A stretch of DNA of 64,000 bases from an uncultured Oscillospiraceae bacterium (lineage in GTDB: Bacteria; Bacillota; Clostridia; Oscillospirales; Oscillospiraceae). This document shows, one piece after another, positions 25,380 through 34,068 of the stretch; position 1 is the first letter of the stretch; each line of letters begins with the position of its first letter. Below the pieces are notes generated by a model. The model made no database searches, was not told the origin of the DNA, and worked only from the letters and a program-made list of their open reading frames with translations. The position numbers were made by a program, and so were the translations under genes. The stretch covers positions 1 to 64,000 of the forward strand of contig CAKTKT010000001.1 of assembly GCA_934572325.1 (NCBI GenBank), in the 5' to 3' direction.

Positions 25380-26461
25380 AAAGAAAAGCCGGAAAGCCGA
25401 ATGCGAATTTTCAGCTCAAGTTTTCCGCCGCCGCGACGCTGGGCGCGATCTCCGTCGTGATGATGACCTACGGGATGGTGCATATGCTCAACGACGTGTG
25501 GCACATCTCCCTCGGCGTGCCGATGGGCGTGAGGATGCTCATTTTCGCGGTGGTGTTCGGCGTGGCGATCGCGGCGGCGCTCAACCACGCCTTCATAAAG
25601 CCGATGACGGATATGGCGAACGCCATGCGCCGCGTCGCCGACGGCGACTTCGGCACACAGCTTGAGTGCGCGAGCGCGATAAGCGACGTGAAGGAGGTCT
25701 ACGCCAGCTTCAACCTCATGGTAAAGGCGCTCGGAGAGACGGAGACCTTGCAGACGGACTTCGTCTCCAACGTCTCGCATGAGTTCAAAACCCCCATAAA
25801 CGCCATAGAGGGCTACGCCTCGCTCTTGCAGGACAGCGAGCTTCCGCGCGAGCAGCAGGCGCAGTATGTCGGCAAGATAATCTTCAACACGAAGCGCCTT
25901 TCGGATCTCGTGGGGAACATACTGCTGCTCAGCAAGGTCAACAACAACAGCATCCGCCCAAAGGCGAGCGTGTACCGCCTTGACGAGCAGATACGCCAGT
26001 CGGTGTTCGCGCTTGAGAGCAAGTGGACGGAGAAGAACATAGACTTCGACATCGAGATGGACGAGGTGGAATACTGCGGGTATGAGGGGATGATGATGCA
26101 CGTGTGGTCAAACCTAATCGACAACGCCATCAAGTTCGACTCCTACGGCGGGTCGATAACCATGCGGCTGAAAAAGTCGGACGACAGCGTGGAGTACTCC
26201 ATCGCGGACACGGGACCCGGCATCGCGCCGGAGGAGCAAGAGCGCATCTTCGCAAAGTTTTATCAGGTGGACAGCTCCCACCGCGAGGAGGGCAACGGGC
26301 TGGGGCTCGCCCTCGTGAACAGGATAGTAACGGCGAGCGGAGGAACGATCACGGTGGACAGCGCGACCGGCGCGGGCGCGTGCTTTATCGTGCGGCTGCC
26401 GCTGTCGGTCGAGGGCACGCCGTACACCGCGGCGGATGACAGCAGAGAGGACGGTATATAA
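25376..26461 (+). CDS. sensor histidine kinase
   Basis: This 361-aa kinase has two membrane helices (about 18-38 and 55-78) with only a short outside loop, then a HAMP segment, a HisKA domain with phospho-acceptor His135 in VSNVSHEFKTPINAIEGYASLL, and a HATPase domain with the N box WSNLIDNAIKF, G1 box ADTGPGIAPEEQERIF and G2 box GNGLGLALV. The near absence of an extracellular sensor domain suggests that it senses the membrane or a partner protein, for example the membrane proteins encoded downstream in the same operon. It overlaps the response regulator gene by four bases. Confidence 0.94.
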   Translation: MKRKAGKPNANFQLKFSAAATLGAISVVMMTYGMVHMLNDVWHISLGVPMGVRMLIFAVVFGVAIAAALNHAFIKPMTDMANAMRRVADGDFGTQLECASAISDVKEVYASFNLMVKALGETETLQTDFVSNVSHEFKTPINAIEGYASLLQDSELPREQQAQYVGKIIFNTKRLSDLVGNILLLSKVNNNSIRPKASVYRLDEQIRQSVFALESKWTEKNIDFDIEMDEVEYCGYEGMMMHVWSNLIDNAIKFDSYGGSITMRLKKSDDSVEYSIADTGPGIAPEEQERIFAKFYQVDSSHREEGNGLGLALVNRIVTASGGTITVDSATGAGACFIVRLPLSVEGTPYTAADDSREDGI

Positions 26462-26462
26462 A

Positions 26463-27167
26463 ATGAAGATCACGGTATTCGGCGATTCCATACTTGAGGG
26501 TGTGCGTCTCGAGGACGGCAGGTACACCCGTGCGCACCGGTTCATGAGCCTTTTCGAGGCGGAGCACGGCGTGGAGACAGAGAATAAATCCAGATTCGGC
26601 TCGACGATAGACAAGGGGCTGGCGCGGCTGCAAAAGCATCTTGAGCGCGCCGCGCTCGGCAGCTACACGGTCATAGAGTTCGGCGGCAACGACAGCGCCT
26701 ACCGCTGGGACGAGGTCGCGGCGAACCCCGAGGGGGAGCATTTCTGCGCCACGCCGCCGGAGCGCTTCGCCGCGATATATAAGCAGATGATAGACCTCGT
26801 CTATAAAAACGGGAGCTGGCCCATACTCTGCACGCTGCCGCCCGTGTCCTCGCGGCTGTATCTCGACTATGTGACGCGCGGCGGGCTGGACAAGGCGGCG
26901 ATACTGCGCTGGATGGACAACGATGTGGAGACCATATCCCGCTGGCAGGAGGGCTTCAGCCGCACCGTGCGGGAGCTGGCGGAGGACCGCGGCTGCCTGC
27001 TGCTGGATATGCGCGCGCCGTTCCCGCCGCGCGGCGAGGAGCTGGAGGCGTACCTCTGCTCCGACGGTATGCACCCAAACCTCGCCGGACAGCAGCTTAT
27101 CTACAAGCAGGCGGTTCGCTTCTGGGACGAGTTTATGACGGCGCGCGCAGATACGGCGGGCAAATGA
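26463..27167 (+). CDS. SGNH/GDSL-family hydrolase
   Basis: The product (234 aa) is an SGNH hydrolase, most likely an esterase or acyl hydrolase. The catalytic Ser is in FGDSI (Ser9), the oxyanion Gly/Asn in GGNDSAY near residue 77, and the Asp/His pair in SDGMHPN near residue 202. No signal peptide is visible, so it acts in the cytoplasm. The ATG follows the kinase stop by one base, which places it in the two-component operon. Substrate unknown; acetyl-xylan or lipid esterases are possible relatives. Confidence 0.88.
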   Translation: MKITVFGDSILEGVRLEDGRYTRAHRFMSLFEAEHGVETENKSRFGSTIDKGLARLQKHLERAALGSYTVIEFGGNDSAYRWDEVAANPEGEHFCATPPERFAAIYKQMIDLVYKNGSWPILCTLPPVSSRLYLDYVTRGGLDKAAILRWMDNDVETISRWQEGFSRTVRELAEDRGCLLLDMRAPFPPRGEELEAYLCSDGMHPNLAGQQLIYKQAVRFWDEFMTARADTAGK

Positions 27168-27168
27168 T

Positions 27169-28215
27169 ATGACAAAGAAAAAACGCGGCTATATCCTCAG
27201 CGTCGCCGTACTCGCGCTGCTGCTGGGGATATGCTATTTCGTGTTCCGCGACAAGCTGCCGGAGATAATGAGCGCCATATCCGGCATCCCGACCGCGACG
27301 GTCGCGGCGATACTGTGCGCGGGCATGGCGTATCAGATCATCGACACGGCGATGTGCATGGTGCTCGTGCGCTCGCGCGTGCCGTCGCTCGGCTACGGCG
27401 AGGCGTTCGAGCTGACGATGACGGGGATATTCGGCATGGTCTGCTCCAACAGCGTCGTCACCATCCCCCTGCAAAGCCTGTATCTGCATACCGACGGGCT
27501 GGACGTGGGGCACACGGTTGGGCTGATGACCGTCAAGTATATTTTCCACAAGGCGGCGGTGCTCACCCTCGCGCTGGTGATGCTGCTGTTCAATTTTCAG
27601 TGGCTGCGCGCGAGCGTGCCGGGCGTGATGCGCTATCTTCTGCCGGGCTTTGCCGTGTGCGCCGCCATCATCACGCTGCTCGTCCTTCTCTGCACCTGGG
27701 ATAAGCTCCGCCTGCTGCTGTATAAGATACTCGACCGTCTGCCCGATAAGGGCAGGTGGGGCGAGAAAAAGGCGCTCTGGCGCGAGAGCATCGACCTCAT
27801 GTACACCGAGATGCGGTTCCTCCTGCCGCAAAAGCGCCGCGTCGCGGCGGTCATCGCGCTGGATGTGCTGAAATTCACGGTGGTGTACGCCGTGCCGTGG
27901 CTCGCCCTGCGCGCGCTGGGGGTGAGCTCGTTCGGGCTCGCCCGGGGGGAGTTTCTCTCCTCGCTCGTGTGGCTGATCGCGGGGGTGCTGCCTGCGGTGT
28001 CGGGGCTCGGTCCGCTGGACGTGGCGTTCGCGCTGCTCTTCGGCAATTTCGCGCCGGAGAGCGCCGTGAGCGCGGCGCTGGTGCTGTACCGCGCGTCAAC
28101 GTACTTTGTGCCGTTCGCGGTCAGTCTGCCGACGGTGTTCGTAATGCAGCGGACTATCACAAAACGGCTTGAGGCTAAGGGAGCTGACGGCGGCAAGCCC
28201 GCAGAAGAGATATAA
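27169..28215 (+). CDS. lysylphosphatidylglycerol synthase transmembrane region/UPF0104-like protein
   Basis: A 348-aa polytopic membrane protein with about eight helices. The stretch SSLVWLIAGVLPAVSGLGPLDVAFALLFGNFAPESAVSAALVLYRASTYFVPFAVSLP corresponds to the conserved core of the YbhN/MprF flippase-like family, as does FELTMTGIFGMVCSNSVVTIPL near residue 80. The MprF synthase domain is absent, so a lipid or polyprenyl flippase role is more plausible than aminoacyl-lipid synthesis. It starts one base after the SGNH hydrolase stop, within the same operon. Confidence 0.8.
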   Translation: MTKKKRGYILSVAVLALLLGICYFVFRDKLPEIMSAISGIPTATVAAILCAGMAYQIIDTAMCMVLVRSRVPSLGYGEAFELTMTGIFGMVCSNSVVTIPLQSLYLHTDGLDVGHTVGLMTVKYIFHKAAVLTLALVMLLFNFQWLRASVPGVMRYLLPGFAVCAAIITLLVLLCTWDKLRLLLYKILDRLPDKGRWGEKKALWRESIDLMYTEMRFLLPQKRRVAAVIALDVLKFTVVYAVPWLALRALGVSSFGLARGEFLSSLVWLIAGVLPAVSGLGPLDVAFALLFGNFAPESAVSAALVLYRASTYFVPFAVSLPTVFVMQRTITKRLEAKGADGGKPAEEI

Positions 28216-28234
28216 AACAGGGGAGATAAAATAA

Positions 28235-29167
28235 ATGAGCTTTTACGAGACAGCATGGGTGATATTCATCTATTCGTTCCTCGGCTGGTGCGCCGAGGTG
28301 GTGTTCGCCGCCTGTCGGCGCGGCATATTCGTCAACAGGGGCTTCCTCAACGGACCTGTGTGCCCGATCTACGGCTTCGGCGTGGCGCTGGTGCTGTGGC
28401 TTTTGGAGCCGGTGAGGTCGAGCTTCCTGCTGCTCTTTTTCGGCAGTATGCTGCTGACGACGGCGCTGGAATTTATCATCGGCTTTATAATGGAGAGCTT
28501 TTTCCACGACAAGTGGTGGGATTACTCAAATAACCCGTTCAACATCAAGGGCTATGTCTGCCTTGAGTTTTCGATAATCTGGGGGCTTGCGTGCGTGCTG
28601 GTGGTGGACGTTATCCACCCGCTCATACAAAAGCAAATCGACGCCATCCCCGTCAATGCCGGCTGGTGGCTCATCTGGATATTCGCCGCGATAATGGCGA
28701 GCGACGCGCTCATCACGCTCATAGAGCTTTTGAAGCTGCCCAAGCGCTTCAAGGCTGTGGAGGAGCTGGAGAAGCTGATGACCGCCGTGTCCGACGCCGT
28801 GGGCGAGAAGGTGCTCTACGAGGGGTATGACCGCGCGAAAGAGCGGCGCGAGGCGTTTGAGGAGCGCCATCCGGAGCTGACCGAGAGGAGCAGGGAGGCG
28901 GTGCAGGACGTGCTTGAAAAGCGCAGCGAGATCAACACCGCCCTGCGCGAGCGCGAGGACGAGCGCGCCCAGCGCCGCGCCCAGCGCCGCAGCGAGATGG
29001 AGGCGCGCATAAACGGCATCCTCAGCCACAACGTTATTCACGAGCGTATCGCCCGCGCGTACCCGCACCTTGCCGAGGGCGAGCACAACGGCGCGCACTT
29101 CCGGCGGCTCCTTGAGCGCGCCGACAAGCGCCGCCAGGAGAAAAAGGAGGACAAAAAGAGCGCGTAA
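28235..29167 (+). CDS. CmpB/putative ABC-transporter type IV family membrane protein
   Basis: The 310-aa protein starts with four to five membrane helices with the family pattern FIYSFLGWCAEVVF...RGFLNGPVCPIYGFG...FHDKWWDYSNNPFNIKGYVCLEFSIIWG, which is the PF06541 (CmpB) domain found widely in Firmicutes. A long soluble C-terminal part (about 170-310) is very rich in Arg and Glu and probably forms a coiled coil. Despite the family name, no transport function is established. It is the last gene of the two-component operon and is followed by a terminator. Confidence 0.85.
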   Translation: MSFYETAWVIFIYSFLGWCAEVVFAACRRGIFVNRGFLNGPVCPIYGFGVALVLWLLEPVRSSFLLLFFGSMLLTTALEFIIGFIMESFFHDKWWDYSNNPFNIKGYVCLEFSIIWGLACVLVVDVIHPLIQKQIDAIPVNAGWWLIWIFAAIMASDALITLIELLKLPKRFKAVEELEKLMTAVSDAVGEKVLYEGYDRAKERREAFEERHPELTERSREAVQDVLEKRSEINTALREREDERAQRRAQRRSEMEARINGILSHNVIHERIARAYPHLAEGEHNGAHFRRLLERADKRRQEKKEDKKSA

Positions 29168-29192
29168 AGCCTGCGTATGCGCAAAATATGGC

Positions 29193-29225
29193 AAAAACAG
29201 CACCGGTCAAACGGTGCTGTTTTTG
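29193..29225. terminator. bidirectional terminator
   Basis: AAAAACAGCACCG and CGGTGCTGTTTTT form a perfect 13-bp stem with a GTCAAA loop. It separates two convergent operons and can serve both. Confidence 0.9.
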
Positions 29226-29229
29226 CGTG

Positions 29230-30234
29230 TCAATATTCTTTCCAGTGACTGCGCTTGCAGCAGGTCAGATACATGAGGTAAACGCTCGCGCTCATCGCGC
29301 AGATGCCGATGAACATGAAAAGGTAGCAGCGACCGTACCAGTCGCCGTGGCGCTGCACGAAGTATTCGCTCAGCCCCACGCACACGAGCGAGAGAAAATA
29401 CCCTATCCACAGCGCCCAGTGGCGCGCGCCGCGCCCGTTGACGCGGATGGACACGCGGCTGTAATGCACGAGGATGGCGAGAATGGTTATCGCGGCGACC
29501 ATCTGCACGATGCTGACAAAGCCGTTGAAGTGCATGAAGCTGGAGTCATAGCGCGTGCTGTCGAGAATAAGCTCCGCGGCGCTGAATATCAGCAGGAACA
29601 GCCGCGCGGTGTGCCCGTCGCTCGACTCGCCCCCGCGCATGGGGAGACTGCGCCGCGCGAAATAAAACCGCATCAGCGCGAACACTGCCGCCAGCATCAC
29701 GAGAAACTCCACAAAAAACGTGGCGAAGCGGTAGTCCGGCGCGCCGCTTATGTAGATGGGCGAGGCGAGAGGCAGATGCTGGAGCGCCGCCGCCTTTACG
29801 GCGATCTTGCCGCGGCAGGAGTTGTTGAACACCGCCGACAGCCGGATGAACGCCACGCACAGCGCCGCGCCCGGGGCGACGGCGTCCATCATGCGCGGCA
29901 CGTTATCCGTAAAGCCCAGCCGCCCCACGATGAATGCCGCCAGAAGCGTGCCCAGCAGCGCGCCCGGCAGGCAGTACCCGCCGCCGGAATAGTCCGTCAG
30001 CGCACCCCACAGCCCCGCGTACTGCTCGGCGTGGCAGTACCAGTGTATAACGCGGCACAGCGGCACGGAGAAGAGCACCGCCAGCGGCAGCAGCACCCAC
30101 AGCGCCTTGCCAGAGCCGACATACGAGGTGTACAGCGAGTAGCTGAGCGCGAAGCACGCCGCCACGCCCAGCGCGATTATCACACCGCTCCAATAGATGA
30201 CGGTGCTGCCGGAGTATATGGCTATCCCGCTCAT
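29230..30234 (-). CDS. divergent prolipoprotein diacylglyceryl transferase (Lgt)-like membrane protein
   Basis: This 334-aa polytopic protein shows an Lgt-like order of motifs: CRVIHWYCHAEQY near residue 60, GGGYCLPGALLGT near 85, a segment MMDAVAPGAALCVAFIRLSAVFNNSCRG near 115 that matches the LDxxAPxxALGxxxGRIGNFxNxE core of Lgt, and ELILDSTRYDSSFMHF near 232. The Lgt glycine-rich loop with its functional His is not conserved. It has more C-terminal membrane helices than Lgt. It is the last gene of an operon with a phosphodiester glycosidase, overlapping it by four bases (ATGA). Acyl or glycerolipid transfer in the envelope is a guess. Confidence 0.6.
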   Translation of the reverse strand: MSGIAIYSGSTVIYWSGVIIALGVAACFALSYSLYTSYVGSGKALWVLLPLAVLFSVPLCRVIHWYCHAEQYAGLWGALTDYSGGGYCLPGALLGTLLAAFIVGRLGFTDNVPRMMDAVAPGAALCVAFIRLSAVFNNSCRGKIAVKAAALQHLPLASPIYISGAPDYRFATFFVEFLVMLAAVFALMRFYFARRSLPMRGGESSDGHTARLFLLIFSAAELILDSTRYDSSFMHFNGFVSIVQMVAAITILAILVHYSRVSIRVNGRGARHWALWIGYFLSLVCVGLSEYFVQRHGDWYGRCYLFMFIGICAMSASVYLMYLTCCKRSHWKEY

Positions 30235-31898
30235 CCTGACACCTCCGATTCGGGTATTGCCGTGGCAAAATAGATTATATCGCTGACCGTGCGCTCATAG
30301 CCGAAATCGACGTGGTTGACAGCCTCGTTTTGAAAAACGATCTCCGAGGTCTGCCCGCCGTCGAGGTTATATGCCTTCACGCAGCCCTTTGCCGCCATGA
30401 AGCGCGCAAACTCGTTGACCTTCGCGCGCGGGCGCATATCCGAGTGGTTGACGGTCATGAGCAGATAGTGCAGCTCGTCCGTCATGCCGATGCCGGCGCG
30501 GGAGTATTCAAGCTCCATCTCGCCTATGGGGTAGCCGCTGCACTGCTGCACCTCGCCGTTATCCACGAGCACGGGACCGAACGACAGCGAGAACACGACG
30601 TCGTTGTCGGCGATGTACTGCTGCACCGCCGCGTCGCCCGTCAGCTCGCCCGCGCGGGAGAACAGCATATCGCCCCCCGCCGTGATACAGCAGGTGTCCA
30701 GCTTCTGCGCGTCGTTGCGGAAAAGCTGCCTTTGATATACGGTCAGCCCTATCTGACGGAAAGCGTAGAAGTCGGCGTTCGCCGCGACGACGGCGTTCGC
30801 CGCGGAGGCAAGCTCGGTTGCGTAAAGCTGCACGGACGAGCCGTAGGTGTCCTCGGCGAGCTTGCGCCGAAACTGCGAGCCGTCGGCGATCTTCACCTCC
30901 GCCAGCGTCGCGCAGCGCTCCTCGATTATCTCCTTCCACACGATGACGAGGATGGTCGCGTCGCGGTAATAATGTATCTCCTTGCCGGGGTAGAACGGCA
31001 GATCCGGCTGCCAGACGGTCTCCTGCCCGTCCAGAAGCTCCGCCGCCGCATCGATGACGCCCTGCACGACGGCGGGGTCGGTCGTCGTGCCGAAGGCGGC
31101 GGGGTTGGGCTTGGGGGCGACGGTGTCCGTCTCGGCGAGCTTATATATCTTCTTTATGTACGTCAGCTCGCCGAGCGCGTCGCTCGCGGCGTTGTTGACG
31201 TATACGTCGAGCTTGCTGGTGAGGTTGAGGTTGTTCTGCGCCTTGGCAGCGGTCGATGTGCCGGAGTCGGGGTGGATGTTCACGCCGATCCAGAAAAGCG
31301 CGAACACGGTCAGCACCGCGAAAACGGCGGCGAGAAGGTTTTTCACGGGGGTCTCGGCGCGCTCGCGCCGCGCGTATACGCGCTGCTGCTCCTCGGCGGC
31401 GTCGCGGTCCTTCTGCCGCAGTGAGGACTTTTGCGCGTCGAGCTTCGCCTGCTTGTCCTCGGCTTTTTTTTGCAGCGTCGCCGCGCGGTGCTTCTCGTCC
31501 GGCGTGAAAAGCCGGTCGGGGTCGAAGCTCTGCGCCGAGGGAGAGCGCTTGCTGCCCGCGCCCGGCATCGCCCACGCCTCCGGCGGGCGGTACGCCTTGC
31601 CCGCAGGCTTGAACTCCGGCGTGAAGTCCTCCCCGCCGACGCCGTCCTCTCCCGCGTCCTCGCGCGACGGCGCGGCGGGCTTGCTCTTGCGGGAGGAGAG
31701 ATAGTCCTCAAGCTGCGACACATCGACGTAATACTGCGCGCCGCCCTTGCCGCCCGCGTTTGCCGGGGCGGCGGGCTGCGCGGGCGTTTTCGCCGTCTCC
31801 GGCTTTGCGCCGTCACCGGACAGGGAGCTGGAATACGACGAGAACTCGGCGAGTATGGCTTCGAGATCGGAATTGAAATCGTTGGTTGTGTTGCTCAT
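30231..31898 (-). CDS. membrane-anchored phosphodiester glycosidase (NAGPA-domain) protein
   Basis: The protein (555 aa) has a long low-complexity cytoplasmic N-terminus rich in Ala, Lys and Pro (1-190), one membrane helix (LLAAVFAVLTVFALFWIGV, about 205-225), an extracytoplasmic linker, and a C-terminal phosphodiester glycosidase domain (about 320-555). That domain family removes GlcNAc from phosphodiester linkages and is linked to exopolysaccharide or teichoic-acid type polymers in bacteria. The motifs ITAGGDMLFSRAGEL, FGPVLVDNGEVQQ, LLMTVNHSDMRP and YNLDGGQTSEIVFQNE are typical. The ATG at 31898 was chosen because upstream codons run into the preceding gene. Confidence 0.85.
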   Translation of the reverse strand: MSNTTNDFNSDLEAILAEFSSYSSSLSGDGAKPETAKTPAQPAAPANAGGKGGAQYYVDVSQLEDYLSSRKSKPAAPSREDAGEDGVGGEDFTPEFKPAGKAYRPPEAWAMPGAGSKRSPSAQSFDPDRLFTPDEKHRAATLQKKAEDKQAKLDAQKSSLRQKDRDAAEEQQRVYARRERAETPVKNLLAAVFAVLTVFALFWIGVNIHPDSGTSTAAKAQNNLNLTSKLDVYVNNAASDALGELTYIKKIYKLAETDTVAPKPNPAAFGTTTDPAVVQGVIDAAAELLDGQETVWQPDLPFYPGKEIHYYRDATILVIVWKEIIEERCATLAEVKIADGSQFRRKLAEDTYGSSVQLYATELASAANAVVAANADFYAFRQIGLTVYQRQLFRNDAQKLDTCCITAGGDMLFSRAGELTGDAAVQQYIADNDVVFSLSFGPVLVDNGEVQQCSGYPIGEMELEYSRAGIGMTDELHYLLMTVNHSDMRPRAKVNEFARFMAAKGCVKAYNLDGGQTSEIVFQNEAVNHVDFGYERTVSDIIYFATAIPESEVSG

Positions 31899-31915
31899 GG
31901 CGTGTCTCCGAACGG

Positions 31916-32746
31916 TCAGTATGCCACGCCGCCCATGAGGGCGTTGAGCATGGCTTGGTTTGTGATGATGAGCCATTGCCCGCCGCGGTAGGTCAGCTCG
32001 ATGTCGATTGCGGCGGCGGTGCAGTAGCTGTCGGCGTGGCTCAGCACGGATTGGAGCGACGCGCTGTACGCCTCCTCCGTCACGCCGGGGAGATATTTGT
32101 CGTCCGCATCGTATACCTCGTTGCGCGGACGGCTCTCGACGAGCTTTTCAAGATTGCGCTGCACGCCGTCCTCCACGCTCGCCTCAAGCGAGGCGAGGTC
32201 GAGATACTTCACGCGGACGGTCTGCTTGGCGCTCAGGCGGTCGCGCTCCGCCTCGCCCACAAGGGCGTACTCATAGCTGCCCTTCAGCGCATCGTATACG
32301 AGCGCGGCGTTCTCCGAGGACGGCGCGGTCTCCAGCCCGAGCCCGGTATAGTCGCTCAGGCAGGAGTACGCCGTGGGATAGTCGCCGATGATGACGGCGT
32401 CGTAAAACTTTCTGACGGTGTCGGCGGGGTCTCCCTCCGCCTTGGAGTAGAGCGCGCCGACGGACGAGCCGATGATGGCAAAAAGCATCGCCGTGCCGGA
32501 GAAGATGATCGCCAGCACCGCCCACGACACGCGCAGCATCCCGCTGCGCCCCATGCGCACCGCGACCGCCATCGCCGCGAGCATCAGCGCGACGATAACG
32601 AGCGCCATGACGAGCGCGGCGGTGTTCGCGCTTGTCTCCACGGTCTCCTCATAATATGTCTGCGCCGTGGCGTGCGCCGCCGGCGAGCACCACAGCGCCG
32701 CGCCGAGCGCCGGTATAAACGCGATAAGCCTTTTCAAATGCCTCAT
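31916..32746 (-). CDS. membrane protein of unknown function, first gene of the envelope operon
   Basis: This 276-aa protein has a cleavable-looking signal peptide (about 1-27, ending AAHA), then two membrane helices (TAALVMALVIVALMLAAMAVAV and SWAVLAIIFSGTAMLFAIIGSSVGALY) and an extracytoplasmic domain of about 170 residues. The start of that domain, ADTVRKFYDAVIIGDYPTAYSCLSDY, resembles NTF2-like or DUF4878-type folds of lipoproteins. No catalytic motif is evident. It is followed after 17 bases by the phosphodiester glycosidase gene, so the three genes likely act together in the envelope. Confidence 0.75.
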   Translation of the reverse strand: MRHLKRLIAFIPALGAALWCSPAAHATAQTYYEETVETSANTAALVMALVIVALMLAAMAVAVRMGRSGMLRVSWAVLAIIFSGTAMLFAIIGSSVGALYSKAEGDPADTVRKFYDAVIIGDYPTAYSCLSDYTGLGLETAPSSENAALVYDALKGSYEYALVGEAERDRLSAKQTVRVKYLDLASLEASVEDGVQRNLEKLVESRPRNEVYDADDKYLPGVTEEAYSASLQSVLSHADSYCTAAAIDIELTYRGGQWLIITNQAMLNALMGGVAY

Positions 32747-32822
32747 GCCTTTTCTCCAGACGTGTGATAATACATACGAGTGCTATTTTACAATTTTCGC
32801 AGTGATAATTCAAGAGAAATAA

Positions 32823-33956
32823 TTATACTATCTTTTCTGCGCCGAATGTGCCGCCCAGCACCTCAAGCCCCGGACGGTAGAGCTTATCGACCGTCCATAT
32901 GCTTATCCCCGCAAGGTCAAATTCCGCAACGAGCGCGAGCCGCGCCTGCCAGGAGCGCGCGTCCTCGTACCACACCGCGTGCTGCCGCCCCTGCGCGTCG
33001 GTATAGTAAAAGTACGGCGCGGCGGCGACGGCGTCGTAGCGCACCTCCGCCCCGACGCTTGCGGCGAGGTCGGATGCGGCGGCGGAGGAGATGACGGAGG
33101 CAGCCTCGCCCTGCCGCCACGGGAGGAGCCAGTTGTAGCCGTAGTTTGAAAAGCCCATGAGGAGCTTCCCTGCGGGTATGCGCGTCACGGCGTACTCCAG
33201 CACACGGCGCATTTTGTCCACGGGGGAGACCGCCTGCGGCGGGGAGTAGGTGTACCCCCACTCATAGGTCATGACGATGACGCGGTCCATATACTTCCCG
33301 TGCACGGCGTAGTCGTGCGCCTCATAGAGAAGCCCGCCCTGCGCATCGCCCGTTTTCGGGGCGACGGCGGTGGAGAGATAGTACCCCAGCGGGTGAAACG
33401 TGTCTGCGGCGCGGCGGAGAAAGGCGTTGTAGCCCTCGCGGTCAAAGGGGTGGATATATTCGAGGTTGAAATTTATCCCGTAGTATTTTTTCTCGCGCAG
33501 GGTGGAGAGAATATTGTCAAGCACGCGGTTTTGCACCGCCTCGTCCGTGAACACCGCGTGGGCGATGTCGCCGGAGAAGCCGCCGCTGCCGCCGAGGTTC
33601 GTCACGGTCATGAGCGGGGCGGTATTCGCGGCGTAGGCGGAGAACACGAGCGGGCGGTCGTCAATGGGGACGAGCGCGCCCTCTGCGGTCATGCTGTACG
33701 AAAACGGGCAGAGGAACGTGAGGTACGGCAGCGTGGCGCTGAGCACGGCGGCGGAGATGTTGGGGTAAGCGTAGGCGTTGACCTCCGACTGGCGCAGCGC
33801 GCCCTCGGCGTACCCGGGGATGACGAGCGCCGAGCCCACCGCGAGGCGCGAGGGGTCGGCGAGCTGATTGACGGCGGCAAGGCGCGAGAGGTCAACGGAG
33901 TATTTTCCTGCGATGGAATAGAGCGTATCGCCGGAACGGACAGCGTATATTTCCAT
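32823..33956 (-). CDS. LysM-GH18 protein (SleL/YaaH-like spore peptidoglycan hydrolase)
   Basis: The 377-aa protein begins with one LysM domain (YAVRSGDTLYSIAGKYSVDLSRLAAVNQL) and continues with a GH18 barrel. SleL/YaaH enzymes with this layout are N-acetylglucosaminidases that degrade spore cortex peptidoglycan during germination. The GH18 catalytic strand reads YYGINFNLEYI, with the acid Glu at residue 166 but Asn at 164 where the stabilising Asp is expected. There is no signal peptide, as usual for spore coat proteins made in the mother cell. Most relatives have two LysM domains. The ATG at 33956 has a GAAAGGA site at 9 bases. Confidence 0.88.
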   Translation of the reverse strand: MEIYAVRSGDTLYSIAGKYSVDLSRLAAVNQLADPSRLAVGSALVIPGYAEGALRQSEVNAYAYPNISAAVLSATLPYLTFLCPFSYSMTAEGALVPIDDRPLVFSAYAANTAPLMTVTNLGGSGGFSGDIAHAVFTDEAVQNRVLDNILSTLREKKYYGINFNLEYIHPFDREGYNAFLRRAADTFHPLGYYLSTAVAPKTGDAQGGLLYEAHDYAVHGKYMDRVIVMTYEWGYTYSPPQAVSPVDKMRRVLEYAVTRIPAGKLLMGFSNYGYNWLLPWRQGEAASVISSAAASDLAASVGAEVRYDAVAAAPYFYYTDAQGRQHAVWYEDARSWQARLALVAEFDLAGISIWTVDKLYRPGLEVLGGTFGAEKIV

Positions 33957-34007
33957 AAAACCAGTCCTTTCGATGTAAGCATTATGGAATAATATATGCC
34001 GTGACGA

Positions 34008-34036
34008 TTGCGGATAAAACGTATTTATGATATAAT
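34008..34036 (+). promoter_or_regulatory. promoter of the oligoendopeptidase gene
   Basis: TTGCGG (34008-34013) and TATAAT (34031-34036) are 17 bases apart. The start codon GTG lies 33 bases downstream of the -10 box. Confidence 0.6.
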
Positions 34037-34068
34037 GAGAATATAAAATTTTGTAAGGAGGGCGCACT

